Shown: positions 9,469 to 19,387, numbered from the stretch's first letter. The stretch: 64,000 bases of DNA from Algoriphagus sanaruensis (GCF_001593605.1 NZ_CP012836.1:3042501-3106500), one strand, 5' to 3'. Notes: generated by a model not told the origin, from the letters alone. Numbers and translations are program-made.

Positions 9469-10883
9469 TTCCCAGCTTTTTGCCCCTATTTCTACTGCTT
9501 TCGTTGATTCAGTTTTCGAAACCAGCGGAGAATAACCCTTCGAAACCCAATATCATTTTAATCTTTGCAGATGATTTGGCTTATGGGGATTTAGGAATTT
9601 ATGGAGCCAAGGGATGGAAAACACCAAACTTAGACCAATTGGCAAAGGATGGAACACGATTTACTCAATTTTACGTGCCACATGCGGTTTGTTCGGCCTC
9701 GAGAGCTGCATTACTAACCGGTGCATATGCTAATCGTCTGGAAATTTTTGGTGCATTGGATCATACTGCCAAACATGGATTAAATCCTGAGGAAACTACA
9801 ATTGCCGAAATGCTGAAAAGTCAGGGATATCAAACCGGGATGGTCGGCAAGTGGCATCTGGGACATCTCCCAGAATTCTTACCCACTCGGCAAGGTTTTG
9901 ATCACTACTTCGGTCTTCCCTATTCCAATGACATGTGGCCCAAGCATCCGGAGGCCAAAGATTATTACCCTCCACTACCTTTGATTGAACAGGAAGAAAC
10001 CATTGCCTTGATCGAAGACCAGCGAGAACTGACTACTTGGTATACCGCCAAGTCTTTAGAATTTATTGAATCCAACCAAAATGAGCCATTTTTCCTCTAT
10101 CTCGCACACAGCATGCCTCACGTTCCTTTGTTTGTTTCTGACAAGTTTAAAGGGAAATCTGCGCAAGGGCTCTACGGAGATGTGATGATGGAAATTGACT
10201 GGAGTATAGGAGAAATCCGAAAAAAACTAACTGAATTAGGCTTGGAAGAAAACACCCTTATCATTTTCACTTCAGACAATGGTCCATGGCTTTCTTATGG
10301 AGGTCATGCAGGTCTTACTGCTGGATTGAAAGAAGGCAAGGGTACTTCTTGGGACGGAGGGATTCGAGTTCCAGCTATTTTCACTTGGCCAGGAACTATC
10401 CCCGCAGGAGGTGTACAAACTCAAGCTGCGATGACCATCGATATACTTCCCACAATTTCAGAGATCACTCAAGCTCCACTTCCACACTTAACCCTTGATG
10501 GAAGTTCGATTTGGTCTTTGGTTCAAGGAAAGAAAGGTGAACCTATAAAGCCCTATTTTGCCTATTACAACACCAATGAACTTCAGGCGGTGATTTTTGG
10601 AAAATGGAAGTTGGTCTTTCCCCATACCTACCGAACTATTCCTGAGGGAACAATTCCGAGAAATGACGGACTTCCAGTCAAATACACTCAAATCAAATTA
10701 GAAGACCCTCAGCTTTATGATTTGTCCAAAGATTTGGGAGAATCGACCGATGTATCTCAAGCCAACCCTGAAATACTTAAACTTTTGAATGATTTTGCGG
10801 AGGAAGCCCGATTGGAATTGGGAGATGCCTTGACTGGACGGACAGGAACGGGAAACCGAAAAGCAGGAAGAATCCAGCCTTAG
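9465..10883 (+). CDS. Sulfatase (arylsulfatase A type), secreted
   Basis: Formylglycine-type sulfatase. A hydrophobic N-terminus (residues 1-20) looks like a signal peptide. NIILIFADDLAYGDLG supplies the metal-binding Asp pair (D36, D37). The sulfatase signature is CSASR at residues 76-80, where C76 would be converted to formylglycine; the usual third residue Pro is Ala here, a tolerated variant. GKWHLGH and TSDNGPW are further family motifs, and the length of 472 fits. It overlaps the haloperoxidase-like gene by ATGA and ends the operon. The substrate is probably a sulfated polysaccharide or sulfate ester taken from the environment (inference). Confidence 0.92.
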   Translation: MIPSFLPLFLLLSLIQFSKPAENNPSKPNIILIFADDLAYGDLGIYGAKGWKTPNLDQLAKDGTRFTQFYVPHAVCSASRAALLTGAYANRLEIFGALDHTAKHGLNPEETTIAEMLKSQGYQTGMVGKWHLGHLPEFLPTRQGFDHYFGLPYSNDMWPKHPEAKDYYPPLPLIEQEETIALIEDQRELTTWYTAKSLEFIESNQNEPFFLYLAHSMPHVPLFVSDKFKGKSAQGLYGDVMMEIDWSIGEIRKKLTELGLEENTLIIFTSDNGPWLSYGGHAGLTAGLKEGKGTSWDGGIRVPAIFTWPGTIPAGGVQTQAAMTIDILPTISEITQAPLPHLTLDGSSIWSLVQGKKGEPIKPYFAYYNTNELQAVIFGKWKLVFPHTYRTIPEGTIPRNDGLPVKYTQIKLEDPQLYDLSKDLGESTDVSQANPEILKLLNDFAEEARLELGDALTGRTGTGNRKAGRIQP

Positions 10884-10884
10884 C

Positions 10885-11247
10885 CTATTCCTTTCCTCGA
10901 ACTATTAAAAACCAATCTCCTTCCAAAGGCAGATACCCAAAGTCGTAACAATAGCAATACACATTACCTTTTTGATTGGTATAGGTGTGGGTGAAGTATT
11001 TGAAATTAAATCCCTCACGAACCAATTTTTCCCGGTTGGTTTTTGCCAAGTTTTCTCCCTCCGGGATCAGCATCGAAAGAATGTTCCGGTTCTTTTTCAA
11101 CAAATGATTGATGTTTCGGATGAGGTTGGTTTCCGCCGCATTCAGCTGGTTATTGTAGGTGTTTCGGCAAGAATCATCACAAAATTTCTTGTCGATTCTT
11201 CCTTGAATTGGTTTACCGCAATTGAGACAGGTTCGTTTTTGATCCAT
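10885..11247 (-). CDS. Small zinc-ribbon-like conserved protein
   Basis: 120 residues. The N-terminus carries a treble of cysteine pairs (CLNCGKPIQG, then FCDDSCRNTYNN), the pattern of a short zinc ribbon. The rest is an alpha/beta region rich in aromatic residues (YTNQKGNVYCYCYDFGYLPLEGDWFLIV). It resembles uncharacterised Bacteroidota proteins; zinc binding is likely, function unknown. It converges on the sulfatase gene with one base between the stops. Confidence 0.75.
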   Translation of the reverse strand: MDQKRTCLNCGKPIQGRIDKKFCDDSCRNTYNNQLNAAETNLIRNINHLLKKNRNILSMLIPEGENLAKTNREKLVREGFNFKYFTHTYTNQKGNVYCYCYDFGYLPLEGDWFLIVRGKE

Positions 11248-11305
11248 GAGTTAAAAAATTTATTAAGAATTTAGGAATTTAGTTCAGAAATCAAAAGATC
11301 ATCAT

Positions 11306-11914
11306 TCATTTTTTACCAATCAGTCGAATCACGGCCGAATCCCCAACATGATAAAGACCCTCCTCCAAGAATACGATATCTTCCTCGATCGAAAGATTGG
11401 CCACATCTGCAAAATCATCCATTAATTCGTCTCTGGAGAACAGCATGGCAGGATCTTTAGGCCCTCCGGCTTTTTCATTGACCGAATTGAACTGAGCATG
11501 GGCTTTTGAGAATCCCTCCAAAATGATCCAGCCTCCCGGTTTCAAATACTTCAACAGCTTTTGGTGAAATTCCTTTCGTTTGGCTGCTGGGAAATGAGCA
11601 TAAACCAAAATCAATGCGTCAAAGGATTCAAGTTTTTCTTGAAACTCGTTGAGATCGCAAACTTGGTAGTTGATTGATACGCCCTTTTCTTGCGCCAATT
11701 GAAGTGCCTTGTCTCGTCCGGCTTCACTCTGGTCAAAAGCCAAAACCTCCCATCCCAAGGTGGCAGCATATACCGCATTTCGGCCTTCTCCTTCCGCTGG
11801 GAAAAGGGCTTTTCCAGGAGGAATTTTGCCAAGCTGATCTTTCACAAATTGATTAGGCTCTTTACCGTAGGCAAAGTCCTGTTCACTGTATCGGGAATTC
11901 CAAAATTCTTTCAT
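11306..11914 (-). CDS. Class I SAM-dependent methyltransferase (TehB/TPMT-like)
   Basis: A 202-residue Rossmann-fold methyltransferase. The start MKEFWNSRYSEQDFAYGKEPNQF is the substrate-side signature of the TehB-like group. Motif I reads FPAEGEGRNAVYAA (about residues 38-51), with the acidic residue DQS at the end of strand 2 binding the SAM ribose. YAHFPAAKRKEF and GGWIILEGFSK follow as strands 4 and 5. This group often methylates small toxic anions or thiols, but the substrate is unknown here. It may be co-transcribed with the zinc-ribbon gene 58 bases downstream. Confidence 0.85.
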   Translation of the reverse strand: MKEFWNSRYSEQDFAYGKEPNQFVKDQLGKIPPGKALFPAEGEGRNAVYAATLGWEVLAFDQSEAGRDKALQLAQEKGVSINYQVCDLNEFQEKLESFDALILVYAHFPAAKRKEFHQKLLKYLKPGGWIILEGFSKAHAQFNSVNEKAGGPKDPAMLFSRDELMDDFADVANLSIEEDIVFLEEGLYHVGDSAVIRLIGKK

Positions 11915-12230
11915 TTACAATTTCTCAATTAGGGTCCTTTTTTAAAGCAAAGACAATTTCAATTAAAAAAATTCAGCTGGATTAGGAATACTTTCTTTCA
12001 AAAGAAAAATTCTAGATAGGTCATGTCTAAACCCACAGCAGTTCCAATTTCTCAAAAAGTGGAAAGATCCTTGTCATTTTTTAGAATGGACTTGCAGGCA
12101 TGAAAGTAAATAATCTGTAAATTTTACCAACAAACATCCTGAATGATAACAGGTTACTAAACAATCCAAGTTAACATCCAGTTTCGTACATGAATTTTCT
12201 ACCTATTCTACCAAGTTTAACAACTCAACC
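11915..12230. other. Divergent intergenic region, no gene seen
   Basis: 316 bases between two divergently transcribed genes (methyltransferase and DUF4136 lipoprotein). It is AT-rich, with no RNA gene or strong hairpin, and should contain both promoters. I found no clear TTG-N19-TAnnTTTG match. Confidence 0.5.
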
Positions 12231-12815
12231 ATGAAAGCAACTTCTACTCTTTGGCTTTTACTCTTTGTTCTTTTGACATCCTGTTTTTCTTCCAAGGATT
12301 ACGTCACTGATTACGACTACAATTACACTGGGTCATTCCGGAAGTATAAGACCTTTGCCTTTGTAAGACCTACTGAAATGGAAAATGAAACTTTGGTTTC
12401 TGTCCTCAATTCAACCATTGGTGCACGGTTGGGTTCTCAAGGGTTTCAAGAATTGGATAATAAACCGGACATGTTGGTGAGTTATAAAATTTTTACTGAC
12501 TCTGTCCGATATCGAGGTTATGTGCAGCCTGAATTTGACTATTGGCTAAACAGAACGGGACGTACCTACCGCAACGATGAAGGTGAAATCGAACGAGAAC
12601 AAGAAAAAGATGAAACTTACAACATGGTGAAATATGCCGAAAACAATGGTATGTTGGTAATTTATGTCATCGACTCCCGAAGAGGACATACCATCTGGCA
12701 AGGCTATACTGCTGCAGCTTTTGATCTTGAGTCTCCTACTTTTGAATCTGATATCACTCGAGCGGCTTATCGAGTGATGAATGAGTTTAAGATCATCAAT
12801 CGAATGATGCAATAG
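12231..12815 (+). CDS. DUF4136 domain lipoprotein
   Basis: The N-terminus MKATSTLWLLLFVLLTSC is a lipoprotein signal with lipidated Cys18. The mature part is a DUF4136 domain: DYDYNYTGSFRKYKTFAFVRP at its start, a GARLGSQGFQELDNKPDMLVSY core, and a C-terminal VIYVIDSRRGHTIWQGYTAAAF. Family members are envelope lipoproteins of unknown function. It is probably monocistronic, converging with the DUF1801 gene. Confidence 0.87.
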   Translation: MKATSTLWLLLFVLLTSCFSSKDYVTDYDYNYTGSFRKYKTFAFVRPTEMENETLVSVLNSTIGARLGSQGFQELDNKPDMLVSYKIFTDSVRYRGYVQPEFDYWLNRTGRTYRNDEGEIEREQEKDETYNMVKYAENNGMLVIYVIDSRRGHTIWQGYTAAAFDLESPTFESDITRAAYRVMNEFKIINRMMQ

Positions 12816-12830
12816 TTCAGGAAGGGTCTT

Positions 12831-13259
12831 TCAAATTTTACTCGGATATTTTTCCTTCATATACTGATAGCCCTTCGCAATGAGTTCTCGAAGTGCGTCT
12901 TGATTGACGGAGGAAAGTTTATTGATGTAAATGCAAGAAGCCCCAGTCTTTACTTTCCCAAGTTTTTCGATGGGAAAATCAAAATCTTGATGCATACAGC
13001 CAATGATGTACAGAGAAATGGCAGATTTTCTGGGTGAAAAACCTACGGTTAAAAAATCTCCTTCTCTCCCCGAATCATATTTGTAATGGTAGGTTCCAAA
13101 CCCAATGATGGAAGGTCCCCACATCACGGCTTTTTCTCCAGTGATTTCTTCCATCATTTTTTTCAGAACAAATGAATCTCCTCGTTTTTGAGGAGACTCG
13201 CATTGATTGATAAAATCATCAACCGATTCAGCAGTGGGTTGGGTTTTGTTTTCAGCCAT
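12831..13259 (-). CDS. DUF1801 (YdhG-like) domain protein
   Basis: A 142-residue soluble protein of the YdhG/DUF1801 family: an N-terminal helix around SVDDFINQCESPQKRGDSFVL, the characteristic MWGPSIIGFGTYHYKY stretch and GFSPRKSAISLYI, then the helical LGKVKTGASCIYINKLSSVN. These proteins are small, often stress-associated and biochemically uncharacterised. The stop of the upstream VOC gene (13262) lies two bases before this start, so the two form an operon. Confidence 0.88.
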   Translation of the reverse strand: MAENKTQPTAESVDDFINQCESPQKRGDSFVLKKMMEEITGEKAVMWGPSIIGFGTYHYKYDSGREGDFLTVGFSPRKSAISLYIIGCMHQDFDFPIEKLGKVKTGASCIYINKLSSVNQDALRELIAKGYQYMKEKYPSKI

Positions 13260-13261
13260 GG

Positions 13262-13651
13262 TCAGATTTGATAAAGTTCAATAGGTAAATCGTCAGGATC
13301 AGTAAAAAAGGTAAACTTCTTTCCGGTACTTTCATCAATCCGGATATCCTCCACCAAAATTTTTAAGTCGCGAAGCTTCTCTACTTCCTTTTCAATGTTG
13401 GAAACAGAGAAAGCCAAATGACGAAGTCCACAGGCTTCTGGCCTAGAAACTCGCTTGGGTGGATCAGGAAAGGAAAACAATTCAAGCAAATATTGGCCAT
13501 TTAACGCCAAATCCAACTTATACGAATCTCTTTCTTTTCGATAGATTTCTTGAATCACGGTGAATCCCAAAACTTCAGTGTAAAATTTTTTTGATCGCTC
13601 ATAGTCCGAACTGATGATGGCGATATGGTGGAGGTATTGGAGTTGAAGCAT
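13262..13651 (-). CDS. VOC family protein, YaeR/GloA2-like
   Basis: A 129-residue single-module-pair vicinal-oxygen-chelate protein. Metal-ligand positions are seen at HHIAIISSDYERSKKFYTEVLGF (His near the start), LLELFSFP (Glu), LRHLAFSV (His) and PIELYQI (Glu). The PPKRVSRPEACGLRHLAF and FFTDPDDLPIELYQ stretches match the YaeR (GloA2) group of lyase-like VOC proteins, whose substrate is not settled. It is coupled to the DUF1801 gene. Confidence 0.87.
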   Translation of the reverse strand: MLQLQYLHHIAIISSDYERSKKFYTEVLGFTVIQEIYRKERDSYKLDLALNGQYLLELFSFPDPPKRVSRPEACGLRHLAFSVSNIEKEVEKLRDLKILVEDIRIDESTGKKFTFFTDPDDLPIELYQI

Positions 13652-13676
13652 GGTGTTTTTTAGTTAACAGTCGACG

Positions 13677-13727
13677 GTCCACAGTCCACAGCTTTGGTCA
13701 GTTGACCATGGACTGTGGTCTGTGGAC
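13677..13727. repeat. GTCCACAGTCC hairpin repeat
   Basis: Between the S9 peptidase gene and the VOC gene lies a near-perfect inverted repeat: GTCCACAGTCCACAG at 13677-13691 and CTGTGGTCTGTGGAC at 13713-13727 (14 of 15 pair), with a smaller nested GGTCA/TGACC hairpin in the loop. Short CTGTGG/GTCCAC-type blocks also occur at 26615-26651. They look like an interspersed low-complexity repeat and could also act as a terminator for the VOC or S9 side. Confidence 0.6.
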
Positions 13728-13733
13728 AAAGAA

Positions 13734-15803
13734 TTAATCCATTAAATGTTTTTTCAGGAAGTCCGCTGTTAAATTTCCCACTCGCACCATATTACGCCAA
13801 AGCATCCAGTGGTGCGTGTCTCCAGGAATCAGGACCGATTCATAGGGCATTCCTTTTTCCTCAAATCTTCGAATCAAATCCGTAGTTTGACTGACACTGA
13901 CATTTCGGTCATCGTCCGAATGAATAAACAGCACTGGGCTTTTCCAGGTATCTAAATCCGCAATTGGTGAAGATTCCCAAGCAATCTTTTTCGCTTTTTC
14001 ATAATCAGAAGCTACCTCATAGCCTTCAGGCAAGGCATATCTTCCATCTAAATCGTGAACACCATGGATATCGACTCCTACTTTAAATAGTTCAGAATCT
14101 CTTGCCAAAGCCAGCGCAGTCAAATATCCACCGTAGCTCCCCCCATAAATACCAATTTTATTACCATCAACTTGGGACAATGCAGACAAATACTCCCCAG
14201 CAGCTTTGATATCCTGATATTCCACAGCTCCTTGGTGATATCCATAGGCAGGGCGATGAAATTCATAGCCATACCCTATGCCTAATCGGTAATTCACAGA
14301 AAGCACTACAAAACCCAATTCGGCTAGATATTGATTGAAGGCATAGGTATTAGAATAATAATCCATGTAACTCCAACCCAATAACATTTGCCGCTGAGGC
14401 CCTCCATGGACAAAAACAACTCCCGGCTTTTTGGCTGGACCTCCCTCCTTTTCAAATAACTGCCCGTAAACGGTGGTTCCATCGGGAGCCTTGAAGCTGA
14501 CTTGTTTAGGGCTAATCAATTTGCTTTGAGGAAAGTCGGCGGGAATGCTATTTTCTTGAAGAAGTGAGGATTGATCGCCATCAAGAATAGCAACCAGATG
14601 AGAGCGTTGAGGCGTGGCAGAGAAAAAGGCCAGTTTCCCCTGATTCCCTAAGGCCACGGGATAGGCTTCGATTCCATTTCCAGAGGTTTTCCAAGTCAAT
14701 TTTTTGGAAGCAATATCCAAAACGCCAATATGTCTTCGATCTAAATCCTCTTTTTCAGGTCCGGTATTACCAGAGAAAACAATGGTCTTACTATCCGAAC
14801 TGAGTTTGATTTGCTCGACCATGTAATTTCCAGGAGTTAGTGATTCTACTTTCTGAGTGGAAGTATTCAAAGCGAAAAGATGCTGCCATCCTTCGTGGTA
14901 GGATTCGAAGATTAACTCTTGATCACTCGGAAAAGCGAAAAAACCAGAACGATAGGATCCCCGAAGCGTCTCAGGGGCTTTCCAAAGCATTTTTCCTTCT
15001 CCAGATTGGACATCTGCAACCCAAATTTCCCAGGGAATATGTCTTGGTTCTAAAAGAGGAAATGCCGCTCCGGTACCGCCTTGGGTTTTGATAAATGCCA
15101 ATTGAGTACCATCTGGCGACCATTTGGGTTGGGAGTAACGATGAAAAGAAGGAGCAATCCAATGAATAGGAGTCTTAGCGTTTTCAAAAATCCCTATCAG
15201 CTGATGACCTCCACGATTAACAGTAAAAGCCAACTTTTTCCCATCCGGGGAAAATTCTCCACCGTTAACATTTCCTTTGATTTGAAAAAGTTGAGTAGGT
15301 TTTTCATTTCCCATCAAATCAGCTTTCCAAACCTGCCCTCCTTTGAGAAAAAGAACTTGATGCTGAGGCCCAAGGATAAAATCATCTCCTTCCACCATTA
15401 CCTCAGATTTTCGACTTGATAAATTTATTTTCCAAATTTCAACCTTGGGTAAGACTGGCAGATTTAAGGCATTTACAGTAGACGAGGCATTCCCTCCTCC
15501 ATGGTCTCCTCCTCGTACAAAGACCAACCAATTCCCATCTGCTGTGAATTTAAGGCTACTGATTTCCTGTCCATCATCCTCATTGAACTGGGTGAGTTTT
15601 ATGGGTGAAAAATCTGGACCTTCGGCTAGATAAATATTGCGTTTGCCTTGTTCATTCATGGCCCAAGCAATTTTTTCACCACTTGGAGAAGCAGTTAATT
15701 CCGAGGGGAAGGAAAATTTACCCACCTGCTCCATCGTGAAGGTTTGTGCAAAAATTAAAGCCGGGAACAGAAGGAGGATAAGGAAGAATAGGGATTTTTT
15801 CAT
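13734..15803 (-). CDS. S9 family serine peptidase (DPP-IV/acylaminoacyl peptidase type), secreted
   Basis: I chose the ATG at 15803 (MKKSLFFLILLLFPALIFAQ), which gives a proper signal peptide and starts two bases past the upstream stop; an extra five-residue start upstream is less likely. Residues about 25-420 form a WD40/TolB-like beta-propeller (repeated SPDGKKLAFT and SPDGTQLAFI blades). The C-terminal alpha/beta-hydrolase domain has the nucleophile in GIYGGSYGGYLT (near residue 554), the acid in HSDDDRNVSV (near 629) and the His in GDTHHW (near 661). It is expected to cleave short peptides in the periplasm. It is co-transcribed behind the PBP4-like gene. Confidence 0.92.
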   Translation of the reverse strand: MKKSLFFLILLLFPALIFAQTFTMEQVGKFSFPSELTASPSGEKIAWAMNEQGKRNIYLAEGPDFSPIKLTQFNEDDGQEISSLKFTADGNWLVFVRGGDHGGGNASSTVNALNLPVLPKVEIWKINLSSRKSEVMVEGDDFILGPQHQVLFLKGGQVWKADLMGNEKPTQLFQIKGNVNGGEFSPDGKKLAFTVNRGGHQLIGIFENAKTPIHWIAPSFHRYSQPKWSPDGTQLAFIKTQGGTGAAFPLLEPRHIPWEIWVADVQSGEGKMLWKAPETLRGSYRSGFFAFPSDQELIFESYHEGWQHLFALNTSTQKVESLTPGNYMVEQIKLSSDSKTIVFSGNTGPEKEDLDRRHIGVLDIASKKLTWKTSGNGIEAYPVALGNQGKLAFFSATPQRSHLVAILDGDQSSLLQENSIPADFPQSKLISPKQVSFKAPDGTTVYGQLFEKEGGPAKKPGVVFVHGGPQRQMLLGWSYMDYYSNTYAFNQYLAELGFVVLSVNYRLGIGYGYEFHRPAYGYHQGAVEYQDIKAAGEYLSALSQVDGNKIGIYGGSYGGYLTALALARDSELFKVGVDIHGVHDLDGRYALPEGYEVASDYEKAKKIAWESSPIADLDTWKSPVLFIHSDDDRNVSVSQTTDLIRRFEEKGMPYESVLIPGDTHHWMLWRNMVRVGNLTADFLKKHLMD

Positions 15804-15804
15804 A

Positions 15805-17103
15805 TCAATAGCGGTCATGAATCAGGTAAAGTACCTTTTGCAATTCGTTTCGAAGTTCGTTGGTCGGGATTTGGTAATTATTGAGCAAGCAGGAAAAATG
15901 GAGGATTTTACCACTTTTAGTCAGCAAGTACCCGCTCAAGGCCGTCGTCATACTGAGAGATCCTGTTTTAGCATAGATGTAAGGAGGTTGGCCTTCATCC
16001 GCCTTGTACCAGTTGCGGATCGTTCCGGACTCTCCACCTGCAGGGAAGTAGGCTTTGATTTTTTCCAAAGGAACCTCCTCCCGAATTTTTCCCAGAACAG
16101 CTATGATGGATCTAGGGGTAAACATATTGCGAGCCGATAGCCCTGAACCATCTACCCAGATCGGTTCATCCGGCAAATCCTTCAGCAAATTTTCCTTCGC
16201 ATAGGCAATAGCATCAGCAGTACTTAAGGTATTGTTTAACTGATCTGAAACCAGAAGCATTAATTGCTCAGCCAGGAAGTTATCTGAGATTTTCATCATC
16301 TGGGCATAGATGCTGTCAGCCGGAGCTGTGACAAGTTTTTGAGGCTCCTGTTCGAGATAGTTCCGAGAAAAAATTCGTGTGATTTGTTTTCCAGTAGCCT
16401 CCTCCAGCATGGTTTCTGTCAATTCTGCTGAAGTGATGAAGGGCACATCTCTTTGAAAAGTAATTCCATCCTTAGGAATGAAATATGAAATTTCATTTGA
16501 ATACTGATTTCTCAGAAATGTCAATCCTAAAGGTGGATCTTGTGCCGGAATTAAGTTGCTTTCAAACCGGCTTGGATAAGTATCAAATCCGGCTCGAATA
16601 CTATCTCCAGCAAATCTCACCACATTTCCATAGACCGGAAAAGCAGATCGTTCTGTTGCATAATAGTAAGGATACCAATCCCAAGACCAACCAGGTCCAA
16701 AAGCAGACACTTGCGAGAAATTGTCTACCAAAAACAGCTTTTTGTTACTCGCTTTCAGGAATTCGATAACTCGTTCATTTTTGAGGTCTGGATGTAACAG
16801 ACTAGGGTCTCCCGTACCCCAAAAGATCAGCGAATCTCCCCTTTCCAGATAATTCAATCCATTCACCAAACCATCTCCTAAAATGGAATAAGAGGCATAA
16901 AAAGTGAAAATCTTGGTATTGGAAGCTGGGATAAAATATTTGTCTGAATTGATGTCCACCAAGGTTTTTCCTTTCTCCGGATCCATCAGCATAAAGCCCA
17001 TATGACCTTTATCAAAGACTTCAGACCTTTTGATGGAAGAGTTGATTTTTTGAACTGTGCAGGAGGATAGGGCAATTAAAATCCCTACAAGGAGTTTCTT
17101 CAT
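15805..17103 (-). CDS. dacB: D-alanyl-D-alanine carboxypeptidase / PBP4-like (peptidase S13), lipoprotein
   Basis: A penicillin-binding protein of the S13 family that trims or cleaves peptidoglycan peptides. The signal MKKLLVGILIALSSC is of lipoprotein type. The three active-site motifs are present: SNTK with S61 and K64, SDN in KISDNFLAEQ (near residue 272), and KTG in YAKTGSLS (near 378), plus the family block DGSGLSARN. At 432 residues it is somewhat shorter than E. coli PBP4, so the non-catalytic domain is reduced. It lies directly upstream of the S9 peptidase gene, and a terminator separates it from the upstream pyrophosphatase gene. Confidence 0.9.
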   Translation of the reverse strand: MKKLLVGILIALSSCTVQKINSSIKRSEVFDKGHMGFMLMDPEKGKTLVDINSDKYFIPASNTKIFTFYASYSILGDGLVNGLNYLERGDSLIFWGTGDPSLLHPDLKNERVIEFLKASNKKLFLVDNFSQVSAFGPGWSWDWYPYYYATERSAFPVYGNVVRFAGDSIRAGFDTYPSRFESNLIPAQDPPLGLTFLRNQYSNEISYFIPKDGITFQRDVPFITSAELTETMLEEATGKQITRIFSRNYLEQEPQKLVTAPADSIYAQMMKISDNFLAEQLMLLVSDQLNNTLSTADAIAYAKENLLKDLPDEPIWVDGSGLSARNMFTPRSIIAVLGKIREEVPLEKIKAYFPAGGESGTIRNWYKADEGQPPYIYAKTGSLSMTTALSGYLLTKSGKILHFSCLLNNYQIPTNELRNELQKVLYLIHDRY

Positions 17104-17116
17104 TCCCTTAAAATAG

Positions 17117-17147
17117 AAAAAGCCATCCAGAAATCTGAATGGCTTTT
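17117..17147 (-). terminator. Terminator downstream of hppA
   Basis: On the minus strand AAAAGCCATTCAG pairs with CTGGATGGCTTTT around an ATTT loop (one G-T wobble), followed by T residues. It sits 20 bases past the pyrophosphatase stop and just before the dacB start, separating the two transcripts. Confidence 0.85.
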
Positions 17148-17167
17148 CGTAAGGGTTGGTTGTTTGT

Positions 17168-19387
17168 TTATTTGGTAATAGTGATGGTTTCAGTTTCGAT
17201 CTTTTTACCGTCTACCATCTTGATTTCTTTTTTCACTTCTTTCTTGATGATCTGCTCAGCATCGGCCATGGTATGATGACCTTTTTCAGAAATATGCGGA
17301 GCAATTACCAATGCCACGATAGACATCAATTTGATCAAAATGTTCATAGAAGGACCTGAAGTATCCTTGAAAGGATCACCCACAGTATCTCCAGTTACAG
17401 AAGCTTTGTGTGGCTCAGATTTCTTGTAGAAAGTCTCTCCATTGATCACCACACCTTTTTCGAAAGATTTCTTCGCGTTATCCCATGCACCACCGGCATT
17501 CGATTGGAACATACCCATCAATACACCGGATACCGTTACACCAGCTAACATACCACCAAGCACTTCTGGGCCGAAGGCAAATCCCACGATCAAAGGAGAA
17601 ATCAAGGCGATAGCTCCTGGAAGAATCATTTCACGGATGGAAGCTTTAGTGGAGATTTCCACACATTTTTCATATTCAGGCTTAGCCTTGTATTCCATGA
17701 TTCCAGGAATCTCTCTGAACTGGCGTCTTACTTCATTTACCATGTCCATTGCTGCTCTACCAACAGCAGCAATTGCCAAGGAAGAGAAGATAAAAGGAAT
17801 CATCCCTCCGACAAATAGACCCGCCAACACATCGGCTTTATATATATCGATCGCATCAATTCCAGCAATTCCCACGAACGCTGCAAACAATGCCAAGGAA
17901 GTCAATGCAGCAGAAGCAATTGCGAATCCTTTTCCAGTAGCAGCTGTGGTGTTACCAACAGCATCCAAAATGTCTGTTCTTCCACGAACTTCTTCAGGAA
18001 GCTGACTCATTTCAGCAATACCACCTGCGTTATCAGCGATAGGTCCGAAAGCATCGATTGCCAACTGCATCGCAGTAGTAGCCATCATACCTGCAGCAGC
18101 AATTGCCACCCCATATAGACCTGCAAATTCATACGCTCCATAGATACCCCCTGCCAAAACCAAGATTGGAAGTACCGTAGATTCCATCCCTACAGAAAGG
18201 CCGCCAATGATATTAGTCGCATGACCTGTACCAGATTGTTTGATGATGGTAAGCACTGGACGCTTGCCCATTGCCGTGTAGTATTCTGTAATGATTGACA
18301 TCAAAGTTCCTACGATCAAACCAAGGATGATGGCATAGAATACATCCATATTGGTAAACTCATACCCTCTAATGGAAAGTGTCTCAGGAAGCATGTGCAT
18401 TACCACGAAATAAGAAGCAATACCCGTGAAGATGATAGATGACCAGTTACCCATGTTTAGCGCTTTCTGAACATCTCCTTTGTCATCCTTAACTGTTACA
18501 AAGGCCATTCCCATGATCGAGAAGATGATTCCCAAACCAGCCAATACCATTGGCAATAGGATTGGTGCAATACCTCCAAAATTATCCACAGAAACGATTT
18601 CTCGTCCCAAAACCATGGTTGCAAGGATAGTTGCTACATACGAACCGAACAAGTCAGCTCCCATACCTGCAACGTCACCCACGTTATCACCTACGTTATC
18701 AGCGATAGTAGCTGGGTTACGCACGTCATCTTCAGGAATTCCTGCTTCTACTTTACCTACTAGGTCAGCTCCAACGTCTGCAGCTTTGGTGTAAATACCT
18801 CCACCTACACGAGCAAAAAGAGCAATGGATTCAGCTCCCAAGGAAAATCCAGCAAGAACCTCCAAAGCAGTTTCCATTTCCGTACCGTTTACACCTGCAC
18901 CTTGAGATACTACATACATGTTGTAGAAAATGATAAACAAAGAGCCAAGACCTAAAACGGCCAAACCAGCTACTCCAAGTCCCATCACTGAACCTCCGGT
19001 AAAGGAAACTTTCAAAGCTTGCTTCAAACTAGTTCTCGCAGCTTGAGTAGTTCTGACATTCGCTTTGGTGGCGATATTCATTCCGATATACCCTGCAAAC
19101 GCAGAGAATACAGCACCAATCACAAATGAAATGGCGATGACAGGGCTTGAAGTTTCAACCAAAGTACCTGACCATGCAAGTAGAACCCCTGCAATGATGG
19201 CGAAGTAGAAAAGGATTTTCCACTCAGCTTTCAAGAAGGCCATTGCACCTTTGGCAATGTAACCGGAGAGTTCCACCATGTTGGCATCTCCTGTGGCTTG
19301 CTTATTGACCCAGGCAGATTTTACTGCCATGGCTAGCAAACCCACCAGTCCCAGCGCAGGGACTACGTAAATCAGCGCTTGTTCCAT
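17168..19387 (-). CDS. hppA: Membrane-bound ion-pumping pyrophosphatase
   Basis: Integral-membrane enzyme that couples pyrophosphate hydrolysis to H+ and/or Na+ export. I chose the start [14 protein letters not shown] at 19387 (739 residues), because the promoter lies inside the longer frame upstream. About 16 membrane helices are present. Signature motifs: [18 protein letters not shown], the acidic [15 protein letters not shown] and the C-terminal [15 protein letters not shown]. The residue that sets cation dependence is Ala in [10 protein letters not shown], which predicts a K+-dependent enzyme. Whether Na+ or H+ is pumped is not decided by what I can see. The C-terminus carries a charged [19 protein letters not shown] tail. 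Confidence 0.95.
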   Translation of the reverse strand: MEQALIYVVPALGLVGLLAMAVKSAWVNKQATGDANMVELSGYIAKGAMAFLKAEWKILFYFAIIAGVLLAWSGTLVETSSPVIAISFVIGAVFSAFAGYIGMNIATKANVRTTQAARTSLKQALKVSFTGGSVMGLGVAGLAVLGLGSLFIIFYNMYVVSQGAGVNGTEMETALEVLAGFSLGAESIALFARVGGGIYTKAADVGADLVGKVEAGIPEDDVRNPATIADNVGDNVGDVAGMGADLFGSYVATILATMVLGREIVSVDNFGGIAPILLPMVLAGLGIIFSIMGMAFVTVKDDKGDVQKALNMGNWSSIIFTGIASYFVVMHMLPETLSIRGYEFTNMDVFYAIILGLIVGTLMSIITEYYTAMGKRPVLTIIKQSGTGHATNIIGGLSVGMESTVLPILVLAGGIYGAYEFAGLYGVAIAAAGMMATTAMQLAIDAFGPIADNAGGIAEMSQLPEEVRGRTDILDAVGNTTAATGKGFAIASAALTSLALFAAFVGIAGIDAIDIYKADVLAGLFVGGMIPFIFSSLAIAAVGRAAMDMVNEVRRQFREIPGIMEYKAKPEYEKCVEISTKASIREMILPGAIALISPLIVGFAFGPEVLGGMLAGVTVSGVLMGMFQSNAGGAWDNAKKSFEKGVVINGETFYKKSEPHKASVTGDTVGDPFKDTSGPSMNILIKLMSIVALVIAPHISEKGHHTMADAEQIIKKEVKKEIKMVDGKKIETETITITK

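Noticed and set aside
10972..11274. Plus-strand open frame of 100 codons opposite the zinc-ribbon gene
   Set aside because: It is the antisense of a gene with a clear cysteine pattern; no features of its own.
17442..18005. Long plus-strand frame opposite hppA
   Set aside because: Antisense of a highly conserved membrane protein; low-complexity Pro/Thr/Ala translation.
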